Assembly (NCBI GenBank): GCA_023431345.1
Contig: JAEYWK010000070.1
Location: 1-64,000 of the forward strand
Direction of reading: 5' to 3'
Source: Pseudomonadota bacterium
Lineage (GTDB): Bacteria; Myxococcota_A; Polyangia; Polyangiales; Polyangiaceae
Length of the DNA stretch: 64,000 nucleotides
This document shows, one piece after another, positions 42,761 through 51,365 of this stretch. Under the pieces are notes generated by a model. It was given only the letters and a program-made list of their open reading frames with translations, was not told the DNA's origin and made no database searches. A program made the translations under genes and the position numbers. Within the stretch, counting starts at the first letter, position 1, and every line of letters starts with the position of its first letter.

Positions 42761-44026
42761 TCATAGTAACCTCAAGAGCTCGCGCGCTGCCCGCTCGTCG
42801 AGCTCGACGCCGAGCAGCTCACGAATGCGCGAATTTCTCAGCACGTCGCGAACCGACAGCGTCGGGTAGGCGCTGTACCAAGCTTGAGTCGGGACCTGGT
42901 AGGCTCGAGTCCAAGCTTTGAAGGCCCGTTCGTGCGTGGCGCCCTTGAACAGCAGCAGCCGCGTCGCGGGGTACCAGATGGTGTTGCTCCAGATCATCGT
43001 CAGGCCGAACGACGCCTTGTCGATGAAGTCACCCAGGTACGCCTCCCAGCTGCCGTCGTAGTTGCTGAAAAAGAGCAGGCGCTTGTCTTCGAGCACCACC
43101 CAGCGCGCGAAATGGATGGTCTCGATGCCGCCCAGCTGCCCGACGAGCGCCCCGGTACGCGCCAGCGCGGTGACGAGCAGCACCATCACGCGGAGCGCGA
43201 AGGTTCGGTACCAGCCCGGCTTGATCGGCACCAGGTGAGTGAGGCCGTTCTGGTCCACGCGGTCTTCCTCCAAGCCGATGCCGTCGCGCTTCTTCCGCAG
43301 CTCGGCCGTGTCGAAGCTCGGCTGCCGGCGGCGCACGAGCGCGTCGCGCAGCTCGTAGGCGGGGGCGAGCGCGAACGCGAGCAGCGTACGCAGCGGCGCA
43401 CGCAGGGCGGTCATGAACGGTCCCTCGGGGCTCTTCTCGAGCCCGCGCTCGACGTAGCCGAGCGCGAGCCCGCGCTCCGTCGAGACGGCGCGGGCGACGC
43501 GCTGTAACTCTCGCGCGAGCGGGAGCGCGCCCTCGTGCTGAACCACGGAGCCACGCGACAGCTCCCCGAGCCGCGCTTCGACGGCCCGCTTCAGGGCGGC
43601 GTCGCCGCGCACGGTGGGCACCGAGAGCCCGCCGTGCGCCACGAAGAACGCCGCCGCGCGCCGTGAATGGTCGCGAAAGAAGCGAGTCAACTCAGGCAAG
43701 CTGGCGCTGCCGGGGTAGCTGTCCACGCCGTCGAAAGCCCCGTCCAGAAGCCCGCCCAGCGCAGCGCGCAGATCGGCGACGTGGTGCTCGAGCGCGCCGT
43801 CGAAGTTGCTCTCGAACGCGAGCAGCGTCTGCGCCCCGATGGCCTCCCCCTGCTCGCCCGTGGACGGCGGCAGCAACACCCAGCGCGCGAAGTGCGTCGT
43901 CGTCGAGCGCTCGAGCGCCTTCTGCAAGGCGCGCCGGTTCTCGCGCAGCCAGGCGTCCGCCGCCTCTTCACGGCCGGGCGCCAGCGGCAGCACCAAGGTG
44001 AGCGCCTGCTGACGCACGATGCTCAA
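42761..44026 (-). CDS. DyP-associated protein with internal HFARWV duplication, unknown function
   Basis: 421 residues from TTG 44026, which overlaps the kinase stop as TTGA. The frame continues much further upstream but only as antiphase shadow of the kinase gene. Residues 44-76 (THFARWV, then FESNFDG) and 304-325 (IHFARWV, then FFSNYDG) are clearly duplicated. Each copy looks like a ferredoxin-like alpha/beta module. Between them lie Arg/Leu-rich helical segments, with a hydrophobic helix near 275-295 (FALRVMVLLVTALARTGALVG). No named family recognised. Its place between a kinase and a DyP suggests a partner or regulator of the peroxidase, which is inference. Confidence 0.68.
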   Translation of the reverse strand: MSIVRQQALTLVLPLAPGREEAADAWLRENRRALQKALERSTTTHFARWVLLPPSTGEQGEAIGAQTLLAFESNFDGALEHHVADLRAALGGLLDGAFDGVDSYPGSASLPELTRFFRDHSRRAAAFFVAHGGLSVPTVRGDAALKRAVEARLGELSRGSVVQHEGALPLARELQRVARAVSTERGLALGYVERGLEKSPEGPFMTALRAPLRTLLAFALAPAYELRDALVRRRQPSFDTAELRKKRDGIGLEEDRVDQNGLTHLVPIKPGWYRTFALRVMVLLVTALARTGALVGQLGGIETIHFARWVVLEDKRLLFFSNYDGSWEAYLGDFIDKASFGLTMIWSNTIWYPATRLLLFKGATHERAFKAWTRAYQVPTQAWYSAYPTLSVRDVLRNSRIRELLGVELDERAARELLRLL

Positions 44027-47000
44027 CGCAGCGCCTCCCGGAAGCCGGGCGCGCTCATGTCGAGGCAGGCGCCGACGTCGACGATGCCCTGCTTCACCAG
44101 CTGCTCGGTGCTCGTTTCCACTAGCTCTCGACCTGCTTGACCGCCAAGGAGCGCGCCGCGCCGCGCCTTGGCGCAGCTGGCTAGATATCCCATGTCGACC
44201 CGCAAAAGGCCGGAAATCGCCAGCTCCAGCTCGGCAAGTGCGCGCTCTCGTTGGCCTTTTAGCGCTAAGCAGCAGCCGCGCACGTGGTGACCCATGGGCG
44301 CCGCATAGTCCGGTCGGTCGGAAAGCAGCTCGCGCGCGCAGCGCTCGGCCAGCTGCAGGCTGCTGGCGCGATCCGCGCCGTCTTCGGCCCCTGCGACCGC
44401 GCAGAGCCCCCGCTCGAAGGTCGTGCAGACGCGCATCATGTGCACGCGCAGAAAATGCGAGGCCTTGATCCGCGTAAAGTCGAGCTCCATGTCCTGCAGC
44501 GCGACGCGACCTCGACCGCGGTAGCGCGCGGCCGAGACGCGCGAGACGATGCTGCCCCAGTGCCCCCCCGTGAAGCGCTCGGAGAATTCGCCGCCGAAGC
44601 GCGGAAACTCGCGGGCGATGCGCTCGGCCGTGTCCGGATCGCCCTCCACGATGGCGGTGATGGCGGCCGGATAGACCATGTGCATCAACGCGAAGCGGTC
44701 GGCGCGCTCGCGAGCTTCGTGCAGCACCTCGGGCACGCGCGCCGCCGCTTCCTTCAGCTCGCCGCACAAGATCAGCGCGTTCGTCGACCAAGCGACGGCG
44801 TTGGCGAGCTCCCAGTGCATTCCTCGGCAGCGCTCGCGCAGGATCTGCTCGGCCGCGTCGAGCGTCGCCTGCGCCGCCCGCCACTCACCGGAGAACACGC
44901 GCACGAGCCCCGCCGCCAGCCGCGCCAGCGCGATCGCGTGCGGATCGCTCGAGCGCGCCGCGAGGTTCTCGGCCGTGCGCACGAGCGTGTCGATGCCGTT
45001 GCGTCCGCGCACGTCCACCGCGGCGCGCCCGGACGCCTCGAGCGCCAGCGCGCGGCAAATTCGGATTGGCTCCCCGCCGTCGAGCGCCAGCAGCAGGTGC
45101 CGCGCCGCGAAGTCCGCCGCGCGCACCACGTCCACCATCGCCAGCCCGGTGCTGGCCGCGAACGCCACGTCGATGCGCTCGCGCACCTGAGGCGGCGCGC
45201 TCGCCTGCTGCTCGAAGCGCAGGCCGCGCAGCAGCAGCCGCCCGCGGTTGCCCATGAGCGACACCACCGCCGACGCGGTCGTCTCCGGGTATCCCAGCTT
45301 GACGTCTTGCAGCGCTTCGCGGAGCAGGCGCAGCCCCTCGCTCTCACCACCGCTCTTCAAGAAATGTTCGGCCGCTAGCCGGCGAAGCTCGGTGCGCACG
45401 TCGGCGGGCGCGTGCGGCACGGCCCTGGCAAACGCGGCCGCTGCCTCGGCGCCTCGCCCTGCGGCTAGCAGCGCATCGCCCGCTTGGCGCTCGAGCTGCC
45501 AGCGTGGGCGACCCGGCACGGCCAGCTCGATCGCGCGCTGGTACAGGCTCGCCGCGCGCAGAAACGCCAGGCTCTGCTCGGCCCCATCGGCCGCGGCCAG
45601 CACATGTCGGCGCGCGCCCGCCGCGTCGCCCGCGGCCAGAAAATGCTCCAGCAAAGCGCCCGCGTCGGCTCCGGGCGCGCGCTCGAGCGCTCGCGCCAGC
45701 CGCGCGTGAAGCTCCGCGCGGCGCGCGGGCGGCATGCGCGAGAGCAGGCTGTCGCGAATCCGGCCGTGATAGATGTCGAGCAGCTCGCGCTCACCGCTTT
45801 CGACCGTGCGCGTCAGCTTCTCGACCCGCAAGCGAGCGCGGAGCGCTTCGGCCGCGGACGAGCCCGCCAGCTCTTCCACGAGCCCGCGCTCGACGGGCCC
45901 CCCCGCCACGCACAGCACGTCCAGCAGCGCTCGTCCCTCCTCGGGAAGCTCGTCGACGCGCGAGCGAATCACGGCGTCGAGTGAGATCAAGCCGCTCGTT
46001 TCGTCACTGGTCGCGGAGCGTTGCCAGGCCGACAGCTCGGAGACGAACAGCGGCGAGCCTTGCGACTCCTCCGCGATGCGCCGCACCACGTCGGGCTCCT
46101 CGTCGGCGCGCTCGCCGAGCGACAACGCGGCGAGCTTGGCGCAGTCGTCGTACCCCAGCCGGGGCAGCTCGATGCGCTCGACGCGCGCGGAGTCGCGCAA
46201 GCGCTCGGCGAGCGACAGGAGCTGATCGAGCGCCGCGCTCTGACCAATGGCTTCGGAGCGGAAGCTCCCGACGAACATCATCGCCGGCGCGCCCGGCGCG
46301 TGCAGCAGCTGCTCGAGCAGCGCCAGGCTATCGACGTCCGTCCATTGCAGGTCATCGACGTGCACGACCAGCGGCCGATCATCGGCGATGCCGCCCAGCA
46401 AGGTGCGCAGGGCGATGAACGCGCGGCGACGCACTTCCTGCGGCTCGCCCGCCTCCGCGCGTCGCTCCATGCGCTGCTCGATCGCGGGCACGCTGCGCAG
46501 CACGGGAAAGATGCGCGTCAGCTCCGCGGTGCTGGCCGGCAGCAGCGCCGCCATCTCTCGGCTCGGCATCAGCGAAAGCCAGCGACTGAGCTCGTCCACC
46601 ACGCTGTCGAGGCCCTTGAAGGGCACCGCTTCCCGCTCGTAGCAGCGCCCCGACAGCACGAGCGTGCGCGGCGTCTGCGCGACCTCGGCCAAGAAGCGCT
46701 GCAGCAGCGTGGTCTTGCCGATGCCCGACAACCCCGACACCAGCGTGAGCGAGGGCTCGCCGCGCGCGGCGCGTCGCAGCGCTTGCCGCAGCTGCGAGAG
46801 CTCCGCCTCGCGCCCCACGAACCAGCGCTTCGAGCCTGTGGTCGTCGATGATCGCGTCGATGCTCGCGTCGATGGCCGCGTCGATGGCAGCGAGCGGCTG
46901 GTCGCGGCCCTGCCGGGCATCTGTCGGCGCAGCCGATCCAGCGCCTCGGCGCCATCGGGCCTGTCCGCCGGTATCGGCGCGAGCAGATCCAGGCACAGCG

Positions 47001-47922
47001 CGGCCAGATCGGGCGGCACCCCGTCGACCACGTCTCCCGGCGGTCGCGGTCGGCCCTGCTGCTTGGCGAACAATACGTCATCGGGCGCGCCATCGAACGG
47101 CAGCTGCCCGGTGAGCGCCTCGTACAGCATCACCCCCACGGCATAAAAGTCAGCCGCGGGCCCGACCGGCGTCGCGCGCGCTTGCTCGGGCGCCATGTAC
47201 GCGGGCGTCCCCAACACCAAGTCTTCGATGCGATCCGTGCCCCCTCCCAGCTCGCCCACCACGCCGAAATCCAACAGCACCACCCGCCCTTCGGGCGTGA
47301 CCATCACGTTCGACGGCTTGATGTCACGGTGCAGTCGACCCGCCGCGTGAATCGCCATCACGCCGTCGAGCAGCGCGAGCAAGCACGCGCGCAGCCGGCC
47401 TTCATCGCCGACGGCGGCTCCGCTGTGAGCGACCGCCAGCAGCGTGCCGAGGTCGGCGTCGCCATCGCCGGCCACCGCCTCGATCGTGGGCGCGCTCGAC
47501 GCCAGCGGCTGAGAGAGCCGCTCTGCGCTCGTCAAGGTCGGCGCTCCGCGCGAGACGCGCTGGATGCCGCGAACGTAGCTCACGAAGTCGGTGCCCTCGA
47601 GCAGCTCCATCGTGAAGAACCACTGCTCGCTCTCCGCGAACAGCTCGTACAGCTGCACCACCGAGGGATGGGCGATGTCGGCCAGCGCGCGAAACTCCTT
47701 CTTGAAGCGGAGCAGCGCGGACGGCTCGAGCCGCGTCATCGTCTTGAGCGCCACCTCGGCGTTGCGGCGCAGGTCACGCGCTCGGTACACGACCCCCATG
47801 CCGCCCTCGCCGAGCACTCCCTCGATCAGGAAACGGTCGCTGCCTTTGAACTCGCGTAACGCAAGTTTCGTCGCCAAAATTTCGGACTTTAGGCTAGTGC
47901 CCACGGGCCGGCCTTTCAACAC
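44023..47922 (-). CDS. Ser/Thr protein kinase fused to AAA/STAND-type ATPase and helical repeats (PknK-like)
   Basis: 1,299 residues, GTG start. Kinase domain residues 30-330: GEGGMGVVYRARD, VALK (Lys60), HRDIKPSN (Asp200), DFG (218-220), MAPEQA. An unusual insertion of about 55 residues (119-178) sits between the N-lobe and helix E. A Ser/Thr/Arg-rich linker follows (340-362), then an ATPase with FVGREAEL, Walker A GLSGIGKTT (397-405) and Walker B VVHVDDLQWTD. The rest is alpha-helical repeats. Such STK-AAA proteins are cytoplasmic signal sensors common in myxobacteria. It is the first gene of the coupled DyP operon and shares a 109-base divergent promoter region with the caleosin-like gene. 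Confidence 0.88.
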   Translation of the reverse strand: MLKGRPVGTSLKSEILATKLALREFKGSDRFLIEGVLGEGGMGVVYRARDLRRNAEVALKTMTRLEPSALLRFKKEFRALADIAHPSVVQLYELFAESEQWFFTMELLEGTDFVSYVRGIQRVSRGAPTLTSAERLSQPLASSAPTIEAVAGDGDADLGTLLAVAHSGAAVGDEGRLRACLLALLDGVMAIHAAGRLHRDIKPSNVMVTPEGRVVLLDFGVVGELGGGTDRIEDLVLGTPAYMAPEQARATPVGPAADFYAVGVMLYEALTGQLPFDGAPDDVLFAKQQGRPRPPGDVVDGVPPDLAALCLDLLAPIPADRPDGAEALDRLRRQMPGRAATSRSLPSTRPSTRASTRSSTTTGSKRWFVGREAELSQLRQALRRAARGEPSLTLVSGLSGIGKTTLLQRFLAEVAQTPRTLVLSGRCYEREAVPFKGLDSVVDELSRWLSLMPSREMAALLPASTAELTRIFPVLRSVPAIEQRMERRAEAGEPQEVRRRAFIALRTLLGGIADDRPLVVHVDDLQWTDVDSLALLEQLLHAPGAPAMMFVGSFRSEAIGQSAALDQLLSLAERLRDSARVERIELPRLGYDDCAKLAALSLGERADEEPDVVRRIAEESQGSPLFVSELSAWQRSATSDETSGLISLDAVIRSRVDELPEEGRALLDVLCVAGGPVERGLVEELAGSSAAEALRARLRVEKLTRTVESGERELLDIYHGRIRDSLLSRMPPARRAELHARLARALERAPGADAGALLEHFLAAGDAAGARRHVLAAADGAEQSLAFLRAASLYQRAIELAVPGRPRWQLERQAGDALLAAGRGAEAAAAFARAVPHAPADVRTELRRLAAEHFLKSGGESEGLRLLREALQDVKLGYPETTASAVVSLMGNRGRLLLRGLRFEQQASAPPQVRERIDVAFAASTGLAMVDVVRAADFAARHLLLALDGGEPIRICRALALEASGRAAVDVRGRNGIDTLVRTAENLAARSSDPHAIALARLAAGLVRVFSGEWRAAQATLDAAEQILRERCRGMHWELANAVAWSTNALILCGELKEAAARVPEVLHEARERADRFALMHMVYPAAITAIVEGDPDTAERIAREFPRFGGEFSERFTGGHWGSIVSRVSAARYRGRGRVALQDMELDFTRIKASHFLRVHMMRVCTTFERGLCAVAGAEDGADRASSLQLAERCARELLSDRPDYAAPMGHHVRGCCLALKGQRERALAELELAISGLLRVDMGYLASCAKARRGALLGGQAGRELVETSTEQLVKQGIVDVGACLDMSAPGFREALR
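46844..46891. repeat. 12-bp tandem repeat in the kinase linker
   Basis: Four units of about 12 bases beginning GTCGATG at 46844, 46856, 46868 and 46880. They encode the Ser/Thr/Arg-rich linker (residues about 346-361) between the kinase and ATPase domains. In frame; a likely hotspot for length variation. Confidence 0.6.
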
Positions 47923-48031
47923 CGGCCTCGGGGCCTCGAATTTCTGCCTATGCCGGAAGCAACGCAGGGGGGGCTCCCCGCTAACGAGAGAACCTAGCGA
48001 GAGCCAAGCCAGCGAGGCGCGATATCGACTT

Positions 48032-48637
48032 ATGATGCACGCGATGAAACCTCGAGCGCGAACCGCGCTGGAGCTCCACGCCCGGTTCTTCGATCCCGAT
48101 CACGACGAGCGCGTGACGCCGCGGCAAGCCTTCCGCGGCATGGTGGAGCTGGGGCTACCCAGCCTGCTCGCGGCCCCGCTGGCCCTGCTGATCAGCGTAT
48201 TTTTGGGCTATCTCACGCAGCGTCGGCTCTCGCTCGCGATCTCGGTCCCGCATGTCGCGCGCGGCAAGCACCCCTTCGCGACGGGCGTCTTCGGGCCGAG
48301 CGGTGCATTCGACGAGCGCACGTTCGCGCAGCTGTTCGTCGGCCCGCATATCCACGCACCTCGTGATCGCATCACCTACCCCGAGCTACGCGCGCTGCTG
48401 TTGAAGAACGGCGATCCGCGTCGCCCGTTCGGCTGGGTCGGCTCACTGCTTTCGCGTGCGTTCTCGGCGGCCGAGGTCTACACGCTGTTCTGTCTGGCCG
48501 CGGATTGTCAGAAGCTCGTCGGCGATCGAGTGCTGCCGGCGATGAGTCGCAAGAACCTGCTCCGCTTCTACGAAGGGCGCTTGTTCGTCTTGCTGTCGCG
48601 GCGCCGGCGCATGCGGTCCGCGGGCGCGCTCCCCTGA
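48032..48637 (+). CDS. Caleosin-like protein (candidate peroxygenase)
   Basis: 201 residues from ATG 48032 (further in-frame Met at 48035 and 48044). The architecture follows plant and fungal caleosins: ELHARFFDPDHDERVTP (one EF-hand-like loop with Asp21, Asp23, Asp25), a hydrophobic segment with prolines (residues 40-62), then SVPHVARGKH, and a C-terminal PFGW...YEGRLF. His16 and His80 align with the two histidines of the plant heme sites. Caleosins bind lipid bodies and use hydroperoxides to oxygenate unsaturated fatty acids. In plants they work with epoxide hydrolases. The gene diverges from the kinase-DyP-SDR-hydrolase operon. Bacterial caleosins are rare in my knowledge. The 3' end overlaps the YgiQ gene by 70 bases, tail to tail. 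Confidence 0.72.
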   Translation: MMHAMKPRARTALELHARFFDPDHDERVTPRQAFRGMVELGLPSLLAAPLALLISVFLGYLTQRRLSLAISVPHVARGKHPFATGVFGPSGAFDERTFAQLFVGPHIHAPRDRITYPELRALLLKNGDPRRPFGWVGSLLSRAFSAAEVYTLFCLAADCQKLVGDRVLPAMSRKNLLRFYEGRLFVLLSRRRRMRSAGALP

Positions 48638-50577
48638 CCCGGCCGCGGGCGCTTGTGGCCAGGGAACGGCGGCTTCCCGCCGGAAAAACTGGGGAAAGAC
48701 GAGCCTCCTTCGGGCGGGATCAAGCACTGCGGGCCACGGCCGATCAGGTCGCCTCGCCCCGCGCGCTTGAGCGCCTCGCGCGCCAACGGCTGCTGCTTCG
48801 GATCCCAATAGAAGAGCAGCGCCTTCATCATGCGCTTCTCGCGCAGCTCGTGCGCGGTGTGCACCGGCTCCTGCGTGAACGGGTCGAGCCCCGTATAGTA
48901 CATCGACGTCGCCATCGACATCGGGGTCGGAATGAAGTCCTGCACTTGGCGCGGGCGCATGCCCTTGCGCTTCAAGTACAGCGCCAGCTCCACCGTATCG
49001 GCGAGCGTCGACCCTGGGTGACCGGTGATGAAATACGGGATGAGGTACTGCTCTTTGCCCGCCTTCTCGCTCGCTTTGCAGAAAGAGTCGGCGAAGCGCT
49101 CGTAGCTCTCGATCCCCGGCTTCTTCATCTTGTCGAGCACGCGCGGGTTGGTGTGCTCGGGCGCGACCGAGAGCTGCCCTCCCGTGTGGTGCGCGGCCAG
49201 CTCACGCACGAACTCGGGGCTGCGCTCGGCCAGGTCGTAGCGCACGCCCGAGGCCACGAACACGCGGTTCACGCCCGGCACCTCGCGCACCTTGCGCAGC
49301 AGATCGATCACCGGCTGATGGTCGGTCACGAGGTTCTTGCAGATGCCGGGGTGCACGCACGAAAGTCGACGACAAGCGCTCTCGGTGCGCTCGTCTTTGC
49401 ACGTCATCTTGTACATGTTGGCGGTCGGCCCGCCCACGTCGCTGATCATGCCGGAGAACCCGGCCATGCGCGTGAGCGCGCGCACCTCACGCACCACGCT
49501 GTCGGCCGAGCGGCTCTGAATCACGCGCCCTTCGTGCTCGGTGATGCTGCAGAAGGTGCAGCCGCCGAAGCAGCCGCGCATGGTGACGATCGACTCCTTC
49601 ACCGTCTCGAACGCGGGCACCGGCTCGTTCTCGTACACCGGGTGCGCGGCGCGCTGAAACGGCAGATCATACAGCGCGTCCATCTCCTCTTCCGACAGCG
49701 GCAGCGCGGGGCGGTTGAAATACACCGCCTGCCGCCCGTGCACCTGCAAGATGGGCCGCGCGTTCTGAGCGTTGGTCTCGACCTGAAAGCGCTGCGACAT
49801 CCGAGAAAACGCCGCCTTGTCCGCGACCACCTCCTCATAGGACGGCAGCACCACCGGTAAGCCATCGCTGACGAACTTGCTCGGCTTTTCGGCGACGCGC
49901 TGCCACTCATCGGCGTCGTCGATCACGTGCGCGGTGCCTCGCACGTCCTTCAAGTCCGACGCCTTCTCACCGGCGTCGAGACGGCGCGCGATCTCCCACG
50001 CTGCCCGCTCACCCATCCCGAACACCAACAGGTCGGCCTTGGCGTCGAGCAGGATCGAGCGGCGCACGGAGTCCGACCAGTAGTCGTAGTGCGCGATGCG
50101 CCGCAGCGACGCCTCGATGCCGCCGAGCACGATCGGCGTCCCCGGAAACGCCTGGCGACACAGGTTCGAGTACACGATGGTCGCGCGATTCGGGCGCATC
50201 TCCGTGCGGCCACCGGGCGAGTACTGATCTTCGGAGCGCACCTTCTTTTGCGCCGTCAGCTTGTTCAGCATCGAGTCGAGGTTGCCGGCGCTGACGCCCA
50301 CGAACAGCCGCGGCCGACCCATGCGCGCGATGTCGTCGGGCGTACGCCAATCCGGCTGCGCCACCACGCCGACTTTGTAGCCGCGCGCCTCCAAGAAGCG
50401 CGCGATCAAGATCGGCCCGAACGCCGCGTGATCGACGTAGGCGTCGCCCGTGACGATCAGGATGTCGAGCTCCGCGTAGCCGCGCTGCTTCATCTCGGCG
50501 CGCGTCGTCGGCAAGAATCCCTGCCGCGGCGACGGGGGGGACGCTTTACTAGGAATGCGCAGCTGAACGAGGCTCAC
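48568..50577 (-). CDS. ygiQ: YgiQ-family radical SAM protein
   Basis: 669 residues from GTG 50577 (VSLVQLRIPSK...). The frame is open to a TTG at 50679 but that adds only a low-complexity basic stretch. N-terminal FLPTTRAEMKQRGY and VTGDAYVDHAAFGP match YgiQ. The radical SAM cluster motif is CFGGCTFC (CxxxCxxC), followed by HEGRVIQSRS. SAPEHTNP-type VAPEHTNPRVLDKM and a Pro/Gly/Arg-rich tail complete it. YgiQ proteins are widespread radical SAM enzymes of still uncertain substrate. The tail overlaps the caleosin-like gene. Confidence 0.88.
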   Translation of the reverse strand: MSLVQLRIPSKASPPSPRQGFLPTTRAEMKQRGYAELDILIVTGDAYVDHAAFGPILIARFLEARGYKVGVVAQPDWRTPDDIARMGRPRLFVGVSAGNLDSMLNKLTAQKKVRSEDQYSPGGRTEMRPNRATIVYSNLCRQAFPGTPIVLGGIEASLRRIAHYDYWSDSVRRSILLDAKADLLVFGMGERAAWEIARRLDAGEKASDLKDVRGTAHVIDDADEWQRVAEKPSKFVSDGLPVVLPSYEEVVADKAAFSRMSQRFQVETNAQNARPILQVHGRQAVYFNRPALPLSEEEMDALYDLPFQRAAHPVYENEPVPAFETVKESIVTMRGCFGGCTFCSITEHEGRVIQSRSADSVVREVRALTRMAGFSGMISDVGGPTANMYKMTCKDERTESACRRLSCVHPGICKNLVTDHQPVIDLLRKVREVPGVNRVFVASGVRYDLAERSPEFVRELAAHHTGGQLSVAPEHTNPRVLDKMKKPGIESYERFADSFCKASEKAGKEQYLIPYFITGHPGSTLADTVELALYLKRKGMRPRQVQDFIPTPMSMATSMYYTGLDPFTQEPVHTAHELREKRMMKALLFYWDPKQQPLAREALKRAGRGDLIGRGPQCLIPPEGGSSFPSFSGGKPPFPGHKRPRPGQGSAPADRMRRRRDSKTNKRPS

Positions 50578-50730
50578 GCGCCCCGGTGTAGCAGGATCCG
50601 CGAGCGTCTCCGTCGAACGCCGCTTTTTGGCCGGACTTTGCGAGTTTTGCGTAGCCCTGCCCCTCCCGGCTCGTCGCAAGCGTGGTCGGCGCCGGCTTCA
50701 GACCGCGTCACCCCCACCCGCGCTGGCGCG

Positions 50731-51150
50731 TCAGTCGAGGGCGCCGAACGCCTCACGGAGGCGAAAGAGATCCGGCTCGAGCACGTAGCCGCCGATGCCG
50801 ACGCGAAACGAGATCGTCGTCTCGTCGCCCCACGGCCACCAGAGCCCGAAGACCACGAGCCGCCCGCTCGTGTCGCCGGTGAACAAGCGCTGATCGGTGC
50901 GAACGCCGCCCGTGTTCTCGGCGATCTCTCGGACCTGCGGCGGCGCGTTCACCACCGTCTTCATCGTCCACTCGCTCGGAAAGTACTGACTGACGACGGC
51001 GCGCGCCTCACCGTCGAGCTCTGCGCTGAAAGACGACGCCACGCACGAGAAGCGGCTGTCCCAGCTGAAGCCCCCTTTGATCCAGGCCTTCTTGAAGCGC
51101 CCGCACATTTCGAACAGGGCTGCCGAGGATGAGCCTCCGCGAACTTCCAT
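50731..51150 (-). CDS. Hypothetical protein
   Basis: 139 residues from ATG 51150 (MEVRGGSSSAALFEMCGRF); a start at 51291 is possible but adds atypical sequence. No signal peptide, membrane segment or known motif. Aromatic-rich middle (FSWDSRFSC, GLWWPWGDETTISFRVGIGGYVLEP) suggests a compact beta-rich fold. Divergent from the methyltransferase gene, with 215 bases between them. I do not recognise the family. Confidence 0.55.
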   Translation of the reverse strand: MEVRGGSSSAALFEMCGRFKKAWIKGGFSWDSRFSCVASSFSAELDGEARAVVSQYFPSEWTMKTVVNAPPQVREIAENTGGVRTDQRLFTGDTSGRLVVFGLWWPWGDETTISFRVGIGGYVLEPDLFRLREAFGALD

Positions 51151-51322
51151 GGGCGTGAGCCTAGCCGTTTTTGGAGGCGCCGGTAGGTTTGTGCCACGAT
51201 ATCCGGCGTCTAGCCGACCAAGCCAACGGCCGGCCGAGCTTTTTCCGGCCAGAAGGCGGCTTTGAACGCTCTCGGGCGAGGCGGGAACCACGGCCGCTTC
51301 GTGCGCACGCTGACCTCGACGC

Positions 51323-51351
51323 TTGTTGCGAGGCAGAAACTCCTCTACGAA
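51323..51351 (+). promoter_or_regulatory. Possible promoter of the methyltransferase gene
   Basis: TTGTTG (51323-51328), 17-base spacer, TACGAA (51346-51351), placing the start point within about 8 bases of the ATG at 51366. No Shine-Dalgarno sequence precedes that ATG, so a nearly leaderless transcript would be consistent. The same gap holds an inverted repeat (GGCCGG/CCGGCC, about 51229-51251). Confidence 0.33.
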
Positions 51352-51365
51352 GCCGCCCGGCCGCT

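Noticed and set aside
44027..44884. N-terminal half of the 707-codon frame containing the HFARWV protein
   Set aside because: It lies inside the kinase-ATPase gene in another frame and is Arg-rich; the real gene starts at the TTGA overlap at 44026.
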